A DNA stretch of 64,000 nt from Magnolia sinica (GCF_029962835.1 NC_080573.1:32047001-32111000); one strand, 5' to 3'. Counted from the stretch's first letter, positions 45,400-56,989 are shown. The notes: a model not told the origin generated them from the letters alone. Numbers and translations: made by a program.

Positions 45400-46330
45400 T
45401 TTATGAATGGCCATGCAATGCATGGGACCCACCTTGATGAATGTATGGTGTCTGATGCATGTATTGAGGGACCCTCAGTGGCGGGGTCCCTCCACCACTC
45501 GTTGTTCTCTTTCTCTCTCTTTCTTTCCTTGTATGATGGCCCACCTATGATGCATGTATTTTTATCCATACCATCCGCTAAGTGCGACGCACCCGCTATC
45601 CAACAGGGGCCCACTTTGCTGACCATCTTGCTGCCCATTTGGGCAGCCCTGTTTGAAGGAAATTATAAATATCAGTTTGATCCAAACTTTGGTGGGCCAC
45701 CACATGGACCCCACCATAATATGTGTTTTCTTCCCATGTTGTTTGTGTCCCACCATAATGTGCATGTGGGATCCACATCGCCCAATAGGGACAGTGGGCC
45801 CCACATGGCTGCTGTGTTGACATTAGTAAGTTCTGGGGTCTAATCATGAGGTATGTGATATATCCCAACCGTCCGTCCATTTGCTAGACGGTGAGGTCCA
45901 CTTGCACCTGTGGGACCTCCCCCGTCCAGCCGGGATGTGACTCCCCCCCCCCATGATTTATTTATTATCTCTACATCATCCATTGCTGGTGGGGCCCACC
46001 TTGATGTAGTGCTGTATCCACTCCATGCATCCATGGGTCCCAAATGAGGCCACCATGATTGATGTGTTGTATATACCCACCGTCCAATTGCTGGACGGTG
46101 GGAACCCACCTCTGATTTATGTGGTTTATAGCCACGTCGTCCATCTATTTTTGGCAGCACATGTGGGGGTGGGGTCCACCTTGATATGTGTATTATCATC
46201 CACACCATCCATTTGCTGGATGGGTGGGGCCCACCTTGTGATGTGTTGTATATTCACACCACCCATCCACGTGGCCTCCACGTTATGTACGTGTTTGATC
46301 TAAGTTGTTCATCTGGTGGAGCCCATTTAG
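45400..46330. repeat. Irregular array of MITE-terminus-like units in the LTR
   Basis: Units of about 60-130 bp each carry variants of 'tgggacccaccttgatgtatg' followed by 'tatccacaccgtccatctgct' and 'ggacggtg'. The same two phrases, in the same order, form the termini of the MULE-like MITEs (e.g. 3320-3390). There are seven or more units. Confidence 0.6.
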
Positions 46331-46700
46331 AATGTTCAGGGCCCACCCCATTGTGATGTATTTGTGGCCCATTTGGTGAGGCCCATTGTGATGTATTTGT
46401 GACCAATTTGGTGAGGCGCATTGTGATGTGATTGTAGCCCATTTGGTGAGGCCTATTATGATGTGTTTGTGGGCTTTGATGAGGCCAGATGTGATGTATG
46501 AGAGGCCCATATGATGAGGCCCGATGTGATATATATGAGGCCCATATGATGAGGACCGTTATGATGTATATATGGCCCATATGATGAGGCCCATTATGAT
46601 GTATGAGAGGCCCATTTGGTGAGGTCCAATGTGATGTATATGAGGCCTTTGTGTGAGGCCCAATGGGATGTGTATTAGGCCCTTATGTGAGGCCATGGAC
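46330..46700 (+). repeat. GGCCCAT / GATGTAT tandem array in LTR
   Basis: About ten units of roughly 30-37 bp of the form 'ggcccatttggtgaggcccattgtgatgtatttgt'. The array stops at 'gaggccatggacccactatatgtttggctttatg', which also ends the corresponding array in the 5.1 kb LTR (59700-59740). Confidence 0.8.
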
Positions 46701-48868
46701 CCACTATATGTTTGGCTTTATGTGGGTCACTCCTTGGGAGCAATGTTGGTTAAATGTCCACATTAATGGGCAATGATGGTTAAATGTCCACATTATGACC
46801 TTCCTATAGGCCTTTGGTAAGCCCATTCTCATCCTTCTATAAGTGGGTTGACCTAAATCATTGGCCCCCATTGATATGTGCATGATCCATCTATTCATAT
46901 TAGGCTAACCGAAGATGTTAGGCCCCCCTTGGTTGCCAGTACGATTATTTTGATCTTAGAGTCCATCTAAGACTTATTTGGGTCCCCTAAGGCATCTAGC
47001 GGGCTATATGATAGTTTGGTGAAGGAAACTCGTTTTGGATCCTTAAGAATATAGGTAGGCCACCTAGGCCCAACTTTGATATGAGGAGAGTTCATCATCA
47101 TCGTAGACGAAAGGATCCATGCTATCAGATTTGGTATATCCACAGTTGAGGACTGACCCTCCATGTTATGGATCTGTTGTCCATTTACGAACCCTGCCTT
47201 ATATATAGGCCGAATTATCGATACCAATTATGAGTATGTGATAGCATAACATTATGATACCTGCCTATACGCATCATCTGCATGCTTGTTATGAGATGTG
47301 GTTGACCATTGCATATGCCATTAGGCAGGTTGTTTATGGGACTCCCTGATAAGCAGAGTTGTCCCACATGAGCGTATGGTATGCATAGGATTGATGCATG
47401 ATTAGACTGCATGACTCATGCATCTTGCATTGTGTAATTATGATTACTGTATGCCTTAGCGACATCAGGGTTGTAGCCTCCGCAGATATAGCGTGGATGA
47501 CAGGATTGGATACCGAAAATTCTTGTTAAGCATGGGGGGCACAAAGGATGTCCCAAGGTGAAAGTTCTCAAACTCTTATGGTACCATGGAGGATGCTCCA
47601 TGCCTAGACCGAGTGGATGTATAAGCACATGAGGGCAGAATACCTGGAAGCTACGTCTCCCATTGTGTCGTGATCGGTTGGAAGGGGGTTTGGCTTTACC
47701 CGCTCGAGGGTAGGGGGCAATTGTTATGATGAGTATGACTAGCTCATAAATAGGTCTACTACCGGTGTGCCGGGTAGATATTGGCAGACTACCAGCAGGC
47801 AGGTAGTGAGGTCTCTTCCACTTGCATGGTTGTGCATCCATTGTGGGGCAGCATTCTATTGTATAGTGTACTAGACCCCGATGATTATCTAAAGAGAACT
47901 ATACTGATATATATGATGCTCCAGAGATGAGCTGGATTGATATGTGGATTGGTATGCTTGAGCTGTATCTTGCACATGACATTGGCTGTGTAGGCCTTAC
48001 ATCGCATGGCCTTGGTATGGTCGATAGCATTCATGCCTTGCATCGCATAGCCTTGGTACGGCTGATAGCATTCATGGACTCACTTGCATGTTTTCGCATT
48101 ACTCTAATATTACATACTTGCATTGCTACCTTGCGCACACACTTTCACCACCCTCTAAGCTTTCTATAAGCTTATGCATAATAGATGCGTGTAGGTGACG
48201 TCAGGATGTAGTCGTAGCTGAGCAAGAGCTAGGAGCATGCGGCAGAGCTTCTAGAGTTTTGTTACTAATATTGTATTTAAAATTTTTATCATAGTGGATT
48301 TTGTGATGGCGTTCTTGTTATTGTTCGTGGGTTATGCTTTTAGTTATGCTTATTATGAGAGAAATTCATGTTGAAAATCCTCCTTGTAGGATCCTAGGAT
48401 CGAAACTTGGTATATGGGTGTTGAGAACCAGAATGGGGTACTATGGAGTCTTTCAGTGCTAGATTCGACAATCAGGAATTTTGTGAGCCTGGTTTCCGAG
48501 TTTGGGGTGTAATAATAACAATAAGCCCCCTACTTTCAAGCTTGTTGTATAGGCATAAGAAATAGGCTGGAATGTGGTAGGTTGAACCATTCAGTCATAA
48601 ATGTTGAATACAGCGGTTAGCACAGGAGTCGAGGTGCACTAGTACTCATGTACAGTGAAGTTGAGGTGGCATGGCATGACTCGAGGCCATGTGACCTGTC
48701 AGGCCGCAGCTTTGGTGCTCGGTCAATGGTAGTGATGCATGGCATTTTCTCAATAGTAGAGTCGGGCACTAAATGGGGTCATGCCACATGTCAAGACAGG
48801 GTAGTCGAGGGGACGTCGTATGGGATTTGCATTGATGGGGGCACTTAAGTGCTGCCACATGGTTTCCC

Positions 48869-48876
48869 TATATAAA
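48869..48876 (+). promoter_or_regulatory. TATA box of the Tat-like element
   Basis: TATATAAA in 'ggtttccctatataaaggaagccc', upstream of the gag-type frame. Inferred from sequence and position. Confidence 0.5.
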
Positions 48877-49324
48877 GGAAGCCCTAATGCGCTTCGAAGA
48901 CCTATTTATATTTTCATCCCTGAATCGTCTTCCGTAGCTTGCAGAGGTGATTCCTAACGACCTGACTTCGTGACATTACCAGCGGTCGGGTGACATTCTT
49001 CCCTCTGTGAGCTTCACTGCACTCACCCCTCCCTTTCTTTTCTTCCTTCATCACTGATTTCCAGCACCTGACCACCATGTATGACTCTTTAAGCTCGTGA
49101 GAGGGGGTCTTTGGCGGTGACAGTGGGGCGAGTAGCCTTCGAACAATGTTAAGCCCACCGTCACCATTGGTGTTGATGAGCGACGTCGATTTTCAGGCGT
49201 CGCAGTTGTCAAGAGTGCTAGAGAGGTCCTCGGCAGAGCAGCTAGTTAGGGTAGAGCGCAACTAGTTTGACAAAGGGGATGTAGAGGAGTCCTCTAACGA
49301 TGAGGAGACAAGGGTCCCATAGCT

Positions 49325-49762
49325 TTGACCCTTACTGAGGCCAACTTAGATCAAATTAGGTTAGGATACCACATTCTCACATCGGTGATCCTTCGGGTTT
49401 CTTCACCGGATGAGCTTCCCAATAACCCTTTAGAGGGAGCATTTTCCATTTTCCAAGTCACCCTTCAGTGTGGCCTTAGGATCCCTTTGCAAAACATAAC
49501 GAGGTGGGTGTTCACCCACCTAGATTTGGCCTCGAGGCAGATGATCCCCGAGGGATGGAGGGCATTGATTGGTTGTGTCGTTCTATGGTCTGAGCTAGAG
49601 CAGCCCAAGCTCACTGTCGAGGAATTCCTCCATCTGTACAAGCTGAAGCCTAACCGTTTTCACCGAGGCTGGTCCTATCTCTATGCCTGGCATGGGACCA
49701 GAGCGAGCATCATTAAAGATCCCCCGTTCTCCAACAAGAATTGGAGGGGTAAATGGTTTTAG
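49325..49762 (+). pseudogene. Gypsy-type putative transposase/gag N-terminal domain, decayed
   Basis: A 145-codon frame, opened here from a TTG rather than an ATG. It reads GYHILTSVILRVSSPDELPN, then AFSIFQVTLQCGLRIPLQNI, FTHLDLASRQMIPEGWRALI and VEEFLHLYKLKPNRFHRGWS, ending KDPPFSNKNWRGKWF. This is the pattern of the plant domain catalogued as 'putative gypsy type transposon' (PF04195), found near the start of the gag region in Tat/Ogre-type elements. Upstream acidic codons (SSNDEETRVP, 49290-49320) lie in another frame and end in a stop, so a frameshift separates them. The domain's role in the element is not well established. The frame ends in a stop at about 49760 and continues only as scraps. 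Confidence 0.7.
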
Positions 49763-50176
49763 GCCTCTAGTAGTTGGAAAGAGGCAGACCTGACCCTTCA
49801 TCGTCACTTGGTCCCTACTGCGTTCACTGAACCAGGTCAGCATTCCCCAGACTTAGCTCTTCCTTAGTTTTTTTCTTAATCGGTCGACTCTAGGTATTCT
49901 TAACTTGTTCACGCATGTCCCTTCTTCTGTCACAATTATTCCTAAATATCCGCTCGTGCTAGATGCTGGGTCTCTTACTCGGATCAGGGGAGCAAGAGTG
50001 TTAAAAGAGGACGATAAGTCTTAGAGAGTGCTCCTCCAACCAGAGCTCCTACTTAAATCGCGTCTCGACACTGCCCTCACTAGAAAGAGTTTCAGTAAGA
50101 GCTTCAACCGATCTCTAGAACTTAAAGAAAAATCATTGAATTTCGTAACTAAATCTCCTTCTGTTCCGATGTAGAA

Positions 50177-50566
50177 ATGCCTAAAGCTCGCCACCTGGTA
50201 AAGCCCATCACCAATCATAAGGCGACTTCTCTCGAGGAGACTGTGGTGTCAAGGAAGATGAAGAAGCTGAAGATGACTTCTAAAAGCAAGGGGAGGGTCA
50301 GCCCTTCATCTCCCACCATTGTGGAGACCAAAGATGAGGGGGTGGCAACAGTACTTGCCCCTGCTACTGCTGAGACGATGGTTGAGGAAACCGTTCGTGA
50401 GGATGCTCCCCCTGTGGAGGTCCAGGGAAATGTCGAGCCTTCTACGGAGGCTCGGGCTATGGAGGGTGAAGAGGCTGGTAGATCCTCTGATGGTCCTTCC
50501 GAAGAGGGAGGAGCCTCCTCCCAGGAGCGTTCGCGGGACTATAGAAGAGCTCCTACCGTAGGCTAA
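50177..50566 (+). pseudogene. Low-complexity charged segment of the same gag-like protein
   Basis: A 129-codon frame starting MPKARHLVKPITNHKATSLE, rich in K and R, then in E, A and P (TIVETKDEGVATV..., EGEEAGRSSDGPSEEGGASS). In Tat/Ogre-type elements a variable, lysine- then acidic-rich linker follows the domain above, so this is probably its continuation. There is no domain to confirm this. It ends in a stop shortly before the LTR that cuts the element at 50868. Confidence 0.45.
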
Positions 50567-50867
50567 GCGAAACGTGCTCAAGAAGGAATTCTTCCACATA
50601 CTGGACTCTTCTTCAAACGTGATACTGACATTCGCGACGAAGGCCCTCCTCGGAGTGAGTAAATCCTCTTAAGTAGTTTATTTTCCTTTCTATTTGTTCA
50701 GTATTAAACATCTTCTACTCTTTTGGCAGTTCGCTCCTTGCATGTTGAAGGTGCACTGCGACATGGCTCAATTGTTGAAGCAGGGATGGGAGACTGAGCA
50801 GAATCTCTTGCTGAAAGGAGCTGAAGCCGATCAGTCTTAGGTAGTGGCTGTTGTTGCAGAAGCTCAT

Positions 50868-51248
50868 TGTAACAGCCTGAATTTTCAGGGCCAGAGTTTG
50901 TACTCATGCCCGAGAAAACCAGGATTTAATAATGTATAAATTAGATGCTTTAAAAATCGCACCTTATTATTTTATTTTATTTTTGAATTACATCCAGATA
51001 TATTCACGAAGGTAACATTCACGAGAATAAAATCAACTATATTGATTATTTCATCAGAGTAAAAGAATAATCAAATGCCCTCTCAATGGGAGCTTATTAC
51101 ATTTATCAAGTTCACAGCGGAAGTATAAAACTAAATCATACAACTATCTTCTTATTCTTTCAACATAATCTTCCACAAGGAGATTGTCCTCTAGGCCTTT
51201 AATCTGTATGTCACCTACATCATCTGTACGGTTGGAGAGGTTCAACAT
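50868..51248. mobile_element. Left part of an LTR, interrupted by the chromovirus
   Basis: It starts TGTAACAGCCTGAATTTTCA, a typical start for Del/Tekay-type LTRs ('tgtaacagcccgaattttcgggcc'), directly after truncated Tat-like gag. The sequence probably resumes at 55520 after the inserted chromovirus and is interrupted again at 56990. Candidate TSD on the left is CTCAT (50863-50867); the far end was not located. Confidence 0.5.
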
Positions 51249-52349
51249 TGATGGGGACATCAGAGGACCTACTCGAGTGTACCAGATACGAAGACGACCA
51301 CCCACATCAGCGCAGCTTTCTTTGGGGATGGGAAACAAGTTCCAGATGGGGCCCACCGGGCCATTTTAAAGACCTCACATGCATTAGATGTGCATCAGGA
51401 AGACCCCACCTTGGGATGATGCACGTGGGCTGTTTAGGAGATTATTTTATTCATACAATTTCTATTTCGTATTGATCCGACCGTTGGATCTTGTCAATTA
51501 GGCCATCGGGCCACCAGATCTTTTAGATCTGGGCCCCTTGGAATCTGTTCTTACTTTCTTTATATATTTTATTATCACTTTTAGGAATTAATTGTTAGTT
51601 GAAATTAATAATATATGTTTTAGTATTCTTATTTTAGATAATGGGCCACTTCACCTAAGTGAATGGCGTAGTTGTAATTATATTGGATTTAATTTCAAAT
51701 TTTTAATTATAAAGTCAAAGAAAAAACCCTCTTGTGTGAAGGAATTTTCCTCTTTGTTTTCTAGGGTTTAAAAAAAAAAAAAAAAACTCTCCTTCCAATT
51801 AAATTGTGGAAGGGTAAAAGCGTATTTGGTGGTGGATTCTAAGGTACATCCTTCCTCTTCTTCTTCTTCGAAAGGTATTCTTCATCCTACATCCTTTCTC
51901 TCTCTTCTTCGAAAGTATTCTTCTTCTTCTCTTGTATTCCTCTTTTCTCTTCCATTACAACCTTCTAAACCCTAGATCTTCAATTTCTTATTTTTTTCAA
52001 TTTCTAAAAATCCTAATTCCAAAATCCTCAATTCCCATAAACCCTAATTCTCCACATTTCATATTTTTCTCTTCCTAACTATAATCATAAAACCTTCAAA
52101 TTTGTCCCTTGAGTGTGGAACGTGCCTATACTAAATTGAAATTTCTATCCTTCCATCGATCCTAATTTTAATTAATTTATGTGATTTCTTAGCATGTGAG
52201 CATGTGATTTAGGTTAAATCAGATTTTATTTCCTATTGTTTACTCTTAATCACTTGGTAGGTTAGCATCTTTAGTTAATTGAATTACTTTATGGACTCTT
52301 TCATACTCTCCACGTTGCATGCTAGCACTAAATCATGTATCCTGCATCA
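51249..52349 (+). repeat. 5' LTR of the chromovirus
   Basis: 1101 bp. It aligns with 54530-55519. Compared with the 3' LTR it has an extra roughly 150 bp around 52060-52200 ('ttttctcttcctaactataatc...') and lacks about 40 bp present near 54985-55040. The pair has clearly diverged, so the insertion is not recent. Confidence 0.8.
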
Positions 52350-52353
52350 AATC

Positions 52354-52366
52354 TGGTATCAAAGAC
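52354..52366 (+). other. Primer-binding site (initiator Met tRNA type)
   Basis: TGGTATCAAAGAC, four bases after the 5' LTR, close to the TGGTATCAGAGC block usual in plant Gypsy and Copia elements. Confidence 0.7.
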
Positions 52367-52779
52367 CATAGGTTTGGCATAGGATTTTTGTGTTGCATCT
52401 TGGTTAAAGTCACATCTAAGGTTAATATAAAGTCACATCTAGGGTTAATAGAGCATTCATTGCATATGGGATCATATTACTGAATTTTTGTTGGAGTATC
52501 CTATTGCTGAATTTTCAGCTAGCATTTCCACTTATACCATTACTAAAATTTCAGCATAGTAATTTCAGATTATCAAATTGCTGAATTTTCAGCTTCTAAT
52601 TTTCGGATTACACCCGTGTTGAATTTTCAGTTTGGCACCCTCAAATTACTATCTTGCTAAATTTTCAACATAAGATTTGAGAATAACGACTTGGTGAATT
52701 TTCTAGTTAGTGTGTCTAGGTTAGTACTGTCATCGTCATCACATTGTCTTAGGACCTAGGGTTTCCTTCAGAGTGTTCC

Positions 52780-53780
52780 CGTGTATGCCCACTCGTTCAG
52801 GACATAGTTTTGGCCTACATCCCACTACGAATCTAAAGGAGATTGACGACGCCCTTAACGCTATCAACAATTGTCTGACGGCATTAAAGCACATAATAGG
52901 ACTACCATAACTTAATTGACCATGATCAATGCACGTGTCAATCAGCTTGAAGCCTCCCTTCAGGCAAACCCTGATACTAGAGAAGATGTCTAATCACAAG
53001 TCAGGGAATAAGTTGAGATTGTGCCACTTGCAATTATTAGCCACACCTTAAGCCAAATTGTAGAAAATGATGATTGGCGCAGAGATTTAATTTTTCAGAC
53101 TTATGCCAAGTGTGGTGGCAAAAATTGCAAGGCGATCATTGATAGTGGCAGTTGCATCAATGTGGTATCTGCTCACACCGTGGACTGCTTAGGTATAATA
53201 GTCATTCCTCATCCTTAGCCCTATCAAGTCTCATGGGTTTATGCATCTTTGATTCTGGTTTCTCAGTGTTATCCCATTCCCATCTAGTTTTGTTCCTATA
53301 CGGACACGTTGTGGTGTGATGTTTTCCCTATGGATATAGGCCACATCATTTTGGGCAGGCCTTGGTTGTGTGACATGGATGTAATACTATTCAGTCACTC
53401 AAATACGTGTTCATTTTTGTATGGAGGCAAAAGGATTGTCTTGAAGTCTCTGTTGCCCAAAAGAATCGCTAAAAAGGAGGACGTCAAGATATGTGGTCCT
53501 GAAGATGTAACGAAACTCCAGCTTGAGTCTCTTCATATAGTTAATGCCAAAGAGTCTGAAAGAGATACTAGAAATGATTTGACATTGTATATCCACGTGG
53601 CAAGTGAAGTTACACCCAAGGTTATTATGGAGATGCCACCTGAGGTTACACCCAAAGTTAGTGTAGGGTTACCATCTGAGGTGAGTCCGGTATTGGAGGA
53701 GTCCAGTGTTATTATTCCAAAGGACATACCGGATGAGTTTTTACCTGTCAGGACATTCACACATTAACTCTACCAAACCT
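52780..53780 (+). pseudogene. Chromovirus gag remnant and aspartic protease, decayed
   Basis: A short gag-like stretch precedes the protease. From 53090 the frame reads TYAKCGGKNCKAIIDSGSCI then NVVSAHTVDCLGI: the D-S-G triad of a retropepsin-type aspartic protease (usually D-S/T/G-G in this group). After a stop and frame change it continues WCDVFPMDIGHIILGRPWLC and DMDVILFSHSNTCSFLYGGK (53309-53430), the conserved ILGRPWL region after the active site. It ends with IIPKDIPDEFLPVRTF, where the reverse transcriptase would begin, and then stops. Three or more stops interrupt it. The gag zinc knuckle and all of reverse transcriptase are missing. Confidence 0.78.
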
Positions 53781-53789
53781 CCATCACGA

Positions 53790-54520
53790 TCAAATGAGTA
53801 GTGGGGAGGAAGTGGATTTGGAAAGACAAGTAGATCGGCCTAGGACCCCTATAGATTGCATACCCATGTCTATTTTCCATAGGCCTTTAGAGTCTACACA
53901 TGCATTTACACGACATATACATGACTTGCATGTGGAGATTAGGAAAAGAGTCAATATAAGTAATGAAACATGCAAAATGATTGTTGACTCACACCATAGG
54001 TTTAAAGAGTTTGTTATGGGTGATGAAGTCATGATTAAAATATGTCCAGAAAGGTTTTCATAGAGAACCATAAAAAAATTACATGCCCGTAGCGTTGGAC
54101 CATGTAAAATCTTGAAAAGACTGGGTTCGAATGCTTACTTGATAGATCTTCCACCTAACATGGTATCAATTCCACATTTAATGTGGAAGATCTTGTATCG
54201 TTTCATGGATATTTTCCTAACCCTCACATGAACTTTGATGATGATACACCTAACCTGTCCCAAAACCCATGGCCATTACTTGACCCCTCTTCTCAACCTT
54301 TACCATCCATACCTATGAGAAAAAAGGAGATGAAGGATATCTTAGATGAAGAAGCGGTTTTCACATGACATGACAGTTACCAAGAGTACCTTGTCAAATG
54401 GAAGGGCAGACCAAAATCAGACAGTACGTGGATCATTGAGTCAGAGCTTCATCGGCGAGACCCAGATCTCCTCCAGCATCACTGCAGTTTTATTTCACTA
54501 GAGGTAAAATCTCCTTAGCC
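53790..54520 (+). pseudogene. Chromovirus integrase C-terminal region and chromodomain, decayed
   Basis: It follows directly on the protease remnant, with no integrase core. It reads HDLHVEIRKRVNISNETCKM, then HRFKEFVMGDEVMIKICPER and, after a stop, KKLHARSVGPCKILKRLGSN and AYLIDLPPNM, the GPY-type integrase tail. A frameshift leads to EDLVSFHGYFPNP (54183-54225). The end, YLVKWKGRPKSDSTWI (about 54390-54437), is a chromodomain core with the aromatic and W residues that bind methylated histone tails in chromoviruses. At least three stops or frameshifts make it non-functional. Confidence 0.82.
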
Positions 54521-54529
54521 GAGGGGAAT

Positions 54530-55519
54530 CGACAGGGACATCAGAGGACCTACTCGAGTGTACCAGATATAGAGACGACCACTCCCATCAACGCAACTTT
54601 CTTTGTGAATGGGAGACGAGTTCCAGATGAGGCCCGCCGGGCCATTTTGAAGACCCCACGTGCATTGGACGTGCATCAAGAAGACCCCACCTTGGGATGA
54701 TGCATGTGGGTTGGCTTAAGAGATTATTTTAGTTATATGATTTCTATTTTGCATCGATACAACCGTTCGATCTTATAGATCAGGCAATCAGGCCACCAAA
54801 TCTTTTAGATATGGGCCTCTTGGACTCTAATCTTGTTTTCTTTATATTTTTTATCATTTTTAGGAGTTATTTAATGGTTGAGATTGATAATATATATTTT
54901 AGTTTTCTTATTTTGGATAATGGGCCACTTCACTTAAGTGAGTTGTAATTATGTTGGATTTATTTCTGAATTTTTAATTATAAAAGCACTGGAGTGGATT
55001 TTCAACCCTAGTGGAGATTTGAGAAGAAAAAAAGAAGAGAGAAACTCTCTTGTGTGAAGGAATTTTTCTTTTTTTCTAGGATTTAAAAAAATAAAAAAAA
55101 AACCTCCCTTCTAATTAAATTGTGGAAGGGTATAAGCTTATTTGGTGGTGAATTCCAAGGTACATCATTCCTCTTGTTCTTCTTCGAAAGGTATTCTTCG
55201 TCTTACATCATTCCTCTCTCTTATTCGAAAGGTATTCTTCTTCCTCCTCTTCCTCTTTTTCCTTCCATTATAACCTTTTAAACCCTAGATCTTCAATGTC
55301 TTATTTTTCTCAATTTCTAAAAATCATAATTCCAAAATTCCCAATTCTTATGAACCCTAATTCTCCATATTTCAGATTTTAGGTTAAATCAGATTTTATT
55401 TTCTATTGTTTACTCTTAATCACTCGGTAGATTAGTATCTTTTGTTAATTGAATTACTTTATGGACTCTTTCATAATCTTCACGTTGCATGCTAATATTA
55501 AATCATGTGTCCTGCATCA
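54530..55519 (+). repeat. 3' LTR of the chromovirus
   Basis: 990 bp, aligned with 51249-52349 but with the canonical TG start changed to CG and a deletion of about 150 bp around 55378 ('catatttcagatttt|aggttaaatc'). Confidence 0.8.
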
Positions 55520-56989
55520 AACGCCCTACTCATGGTGATGGTTATCCTTTAAGATTAACAATGATTTAAGAGGTTCATAAAAGTAATATAAGATTTCTGA
55601 TATGCCACGTACTCCATTACTACGAGAAGTATCAGTATGCGCAAACAACCTACATGAAATACATGCCTAGCAAAGTAGGTGTAGTTCATCATACATAGCG
55701 TCATCATAATGAGGAATATGATTCGTATAAAAACTAGTCTCGACCCACATCCCATAACTACGGATATTTGCTCGCATGGCCAACACTAACATGGATTTAT
55801 GTGAACATTTCAAGGCAACACAACAACACAGTTGGGGGATTTGCATAACATGATGTGTTCATGGAGTGACCATTTACGACATTCAATCCCGAAAAGGTGA
55901 TGTAACATGCATGATGATTTACTTATATCGATTGTGCACCACGCTAACCAACCCACGGAATTATGTATCAACCAAGAGGGCCACTACCCATAACGCATTA
56001 CGTCCATGATAAATATTGAATCACTAGTTGTGATACCTCTTAACACATCACTTATACTTATAGAGAATGTAAACTAAATCATAGGGTTGTAGAATATCAA
56101 GACATATGCCCAAGCCTTAAAGGTAAATGGCACAAGGCTAACAAGTAATGAAGAGAGTGGCAATGGCCAACTTAGCAAATATAAAGTGGCAATGGCCAGC
56201 TTAACAAAGATGAGAGTAGCAATGGCTAACTGAACAAATAAGAGAGTGGCAAGGGCGAACTCAATAAAGAGGAGAGTGGCAAGGGCCAACTCAATATAAT
56301 TGATAAGGCAAGGGCAAGGCTTGTATCCATCGCCTCACATAAATTCATGAAGATCACGCATAATAACATAGTTCCCAAAGGATAAGTAAATGATGGTGGT
56401 AAATTAATCAATTGAAAGGATAACTCACAAAAATATGGGAACACGAAAAAGGTAGGATAATTCATATCAATTTAAATCAAAGTAAGCTTAAAGGATAAAA
56501 ACCCTCACTTCTTGAAGTCTGGTCATTTCCCAGTCTAGGCTAGGTGTTGATACACTCTCTTCTAATTCCAAGTTGACAGAACTCAAAGTTGACACGAACC
56601 TGGCCCTGACTCAGTCTAGGACTCAGCGAATCAACTCAAACCCAAGTCTCTCTCTCTTTCTTCCTCTTTTCTTTTCTTCCTTCTCTTTCTTTTTCTTTCC
56701 TTTTTCTTCTTCTCTTGTTGGATCCTTCTCTGTCTCTGTCTCTCTCTCTCTCTCTCTCATTTCTTCTAGGCGTGAATGGGGCCTCCCTCCTTCTGTACAC
56801 CAGGTATTTATAGGCTAGAAAGAGGGAGAATTTCAGTCGAGAGGGAGGGCTTCAATCAATCGGATGAAGCCCTTTCCATACCCTGTTTATGCACAATATG
56901 TTGTTGTTCCCTACGCGCAGGTCCAGAATTATGCTCCTGATATTATTGTTGATCCCATACGTTTGTTGTGGGAGGTTCCTCTGATGAAG
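55520..56989. mobile_element. LTR-like region, probable continuation of 50868-51248
   Basis: Non-coding. It includes a 30-bp array (56150-56303), a CT-rich tract (56640-56760) and a 'caccaggtatttataggctagaaagaggg' TATA-like site near 56805. It is cut at 56990 by the 5.1 kb solo LTR; the flanking sequence resumes at 62095. Joining the two parts is an inference from the shared TSD. Confidence 0.4.
56150..56303 (+). repeat. 30-bp tandem array, five copies
   Basis: The unit is 'gagagtggcaatggccaactyaacaaataa'. The GTGGC (or GTAGC) core recurs about every 30 bp from 56157 to 56280. Confidence 0.9.

Larger units (their letters stand above)
44460..48513 (+). mobile_element. Long LTR (about 4.05 kb), same family as 56990-62089
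   Basis: It starts TGTCACAGACCATCTAATCT, with the family block 'cccgcggtcctcctggtcgaatttcggcaacccgcgacc' at 44529-44567. It ends near 48513 after 'gaaaatcctccttgtaggatcc', 'gaatggggtactatgg' and 'gagtttggggtgtaata'. The middle contains MITE-end-like repeats (about 45400-46330) and a 'ggcccat...gatgtat' array (46330-46700). The block 'cacactttcaccaccctctaagctttctataagc' (48137-48170) is nearly identical in the 5.1 kb copy. No primer-binding site or coding internal region adjoins it, so it is probably a solo LTR. No TSD was found; the 3' end may be off by a few bases. Confidence 0.65.
48514..50867 (+). mobile_element. 5' part of a Tat-like Gypsy element (truncated)
   Basis: It starts with 'aacaataagccccctactttcaagcttgttgtatagg' and has a TATATAAA site at 48869. 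It then has a pyrimidine-rich leader and two decayed coding blocks (49325-49762 and 50177-50566). It is cut at 50867 by an LTR starting TGTAACAGCC. Pol is absent. Confidence 0.55.
51249..55519 (+). mobile_element. Internally deleted chromovirus (Ty3/Gypsy) with both LTRs
   Basis: The 5' LTR is 51249-52349 and the 3' LTR is 54530-55519. Both start (T/C)GA(T/C)(G/A)GGGACATCAGAGG and end CCTGCATCA. A TGGTATCAAAGAC primer-binding site (initiator-Met-tRNA type) lies at 52354-52366. A purine-rich 'ccgaggggaat' tract precedes the 3' LTR. Internal sequence is only about 2.2 kb: gag remnant, protease, linker, integrase C-terminal region and chromodomain. Reverse transcriptase, RNase H and the integrase core are missing. 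A clear 5-bp TSD was not found (AACAT left, AACGC right). Confidence 0.8.

Noticed and set aside
44460..48520. A 5-bp TSD for the 4.05 kb LTR
   Set aside because: CCTTT on the left has no partner at any plausible right end between 48513 and 48520. The LTR call rests on homology to the other copies.
51244..55524. AACAT / AACGC as a chromovirus TSD
   Set aside because: Only three of five bases agree, and the 3' LTR end is ambiguous by three bases.
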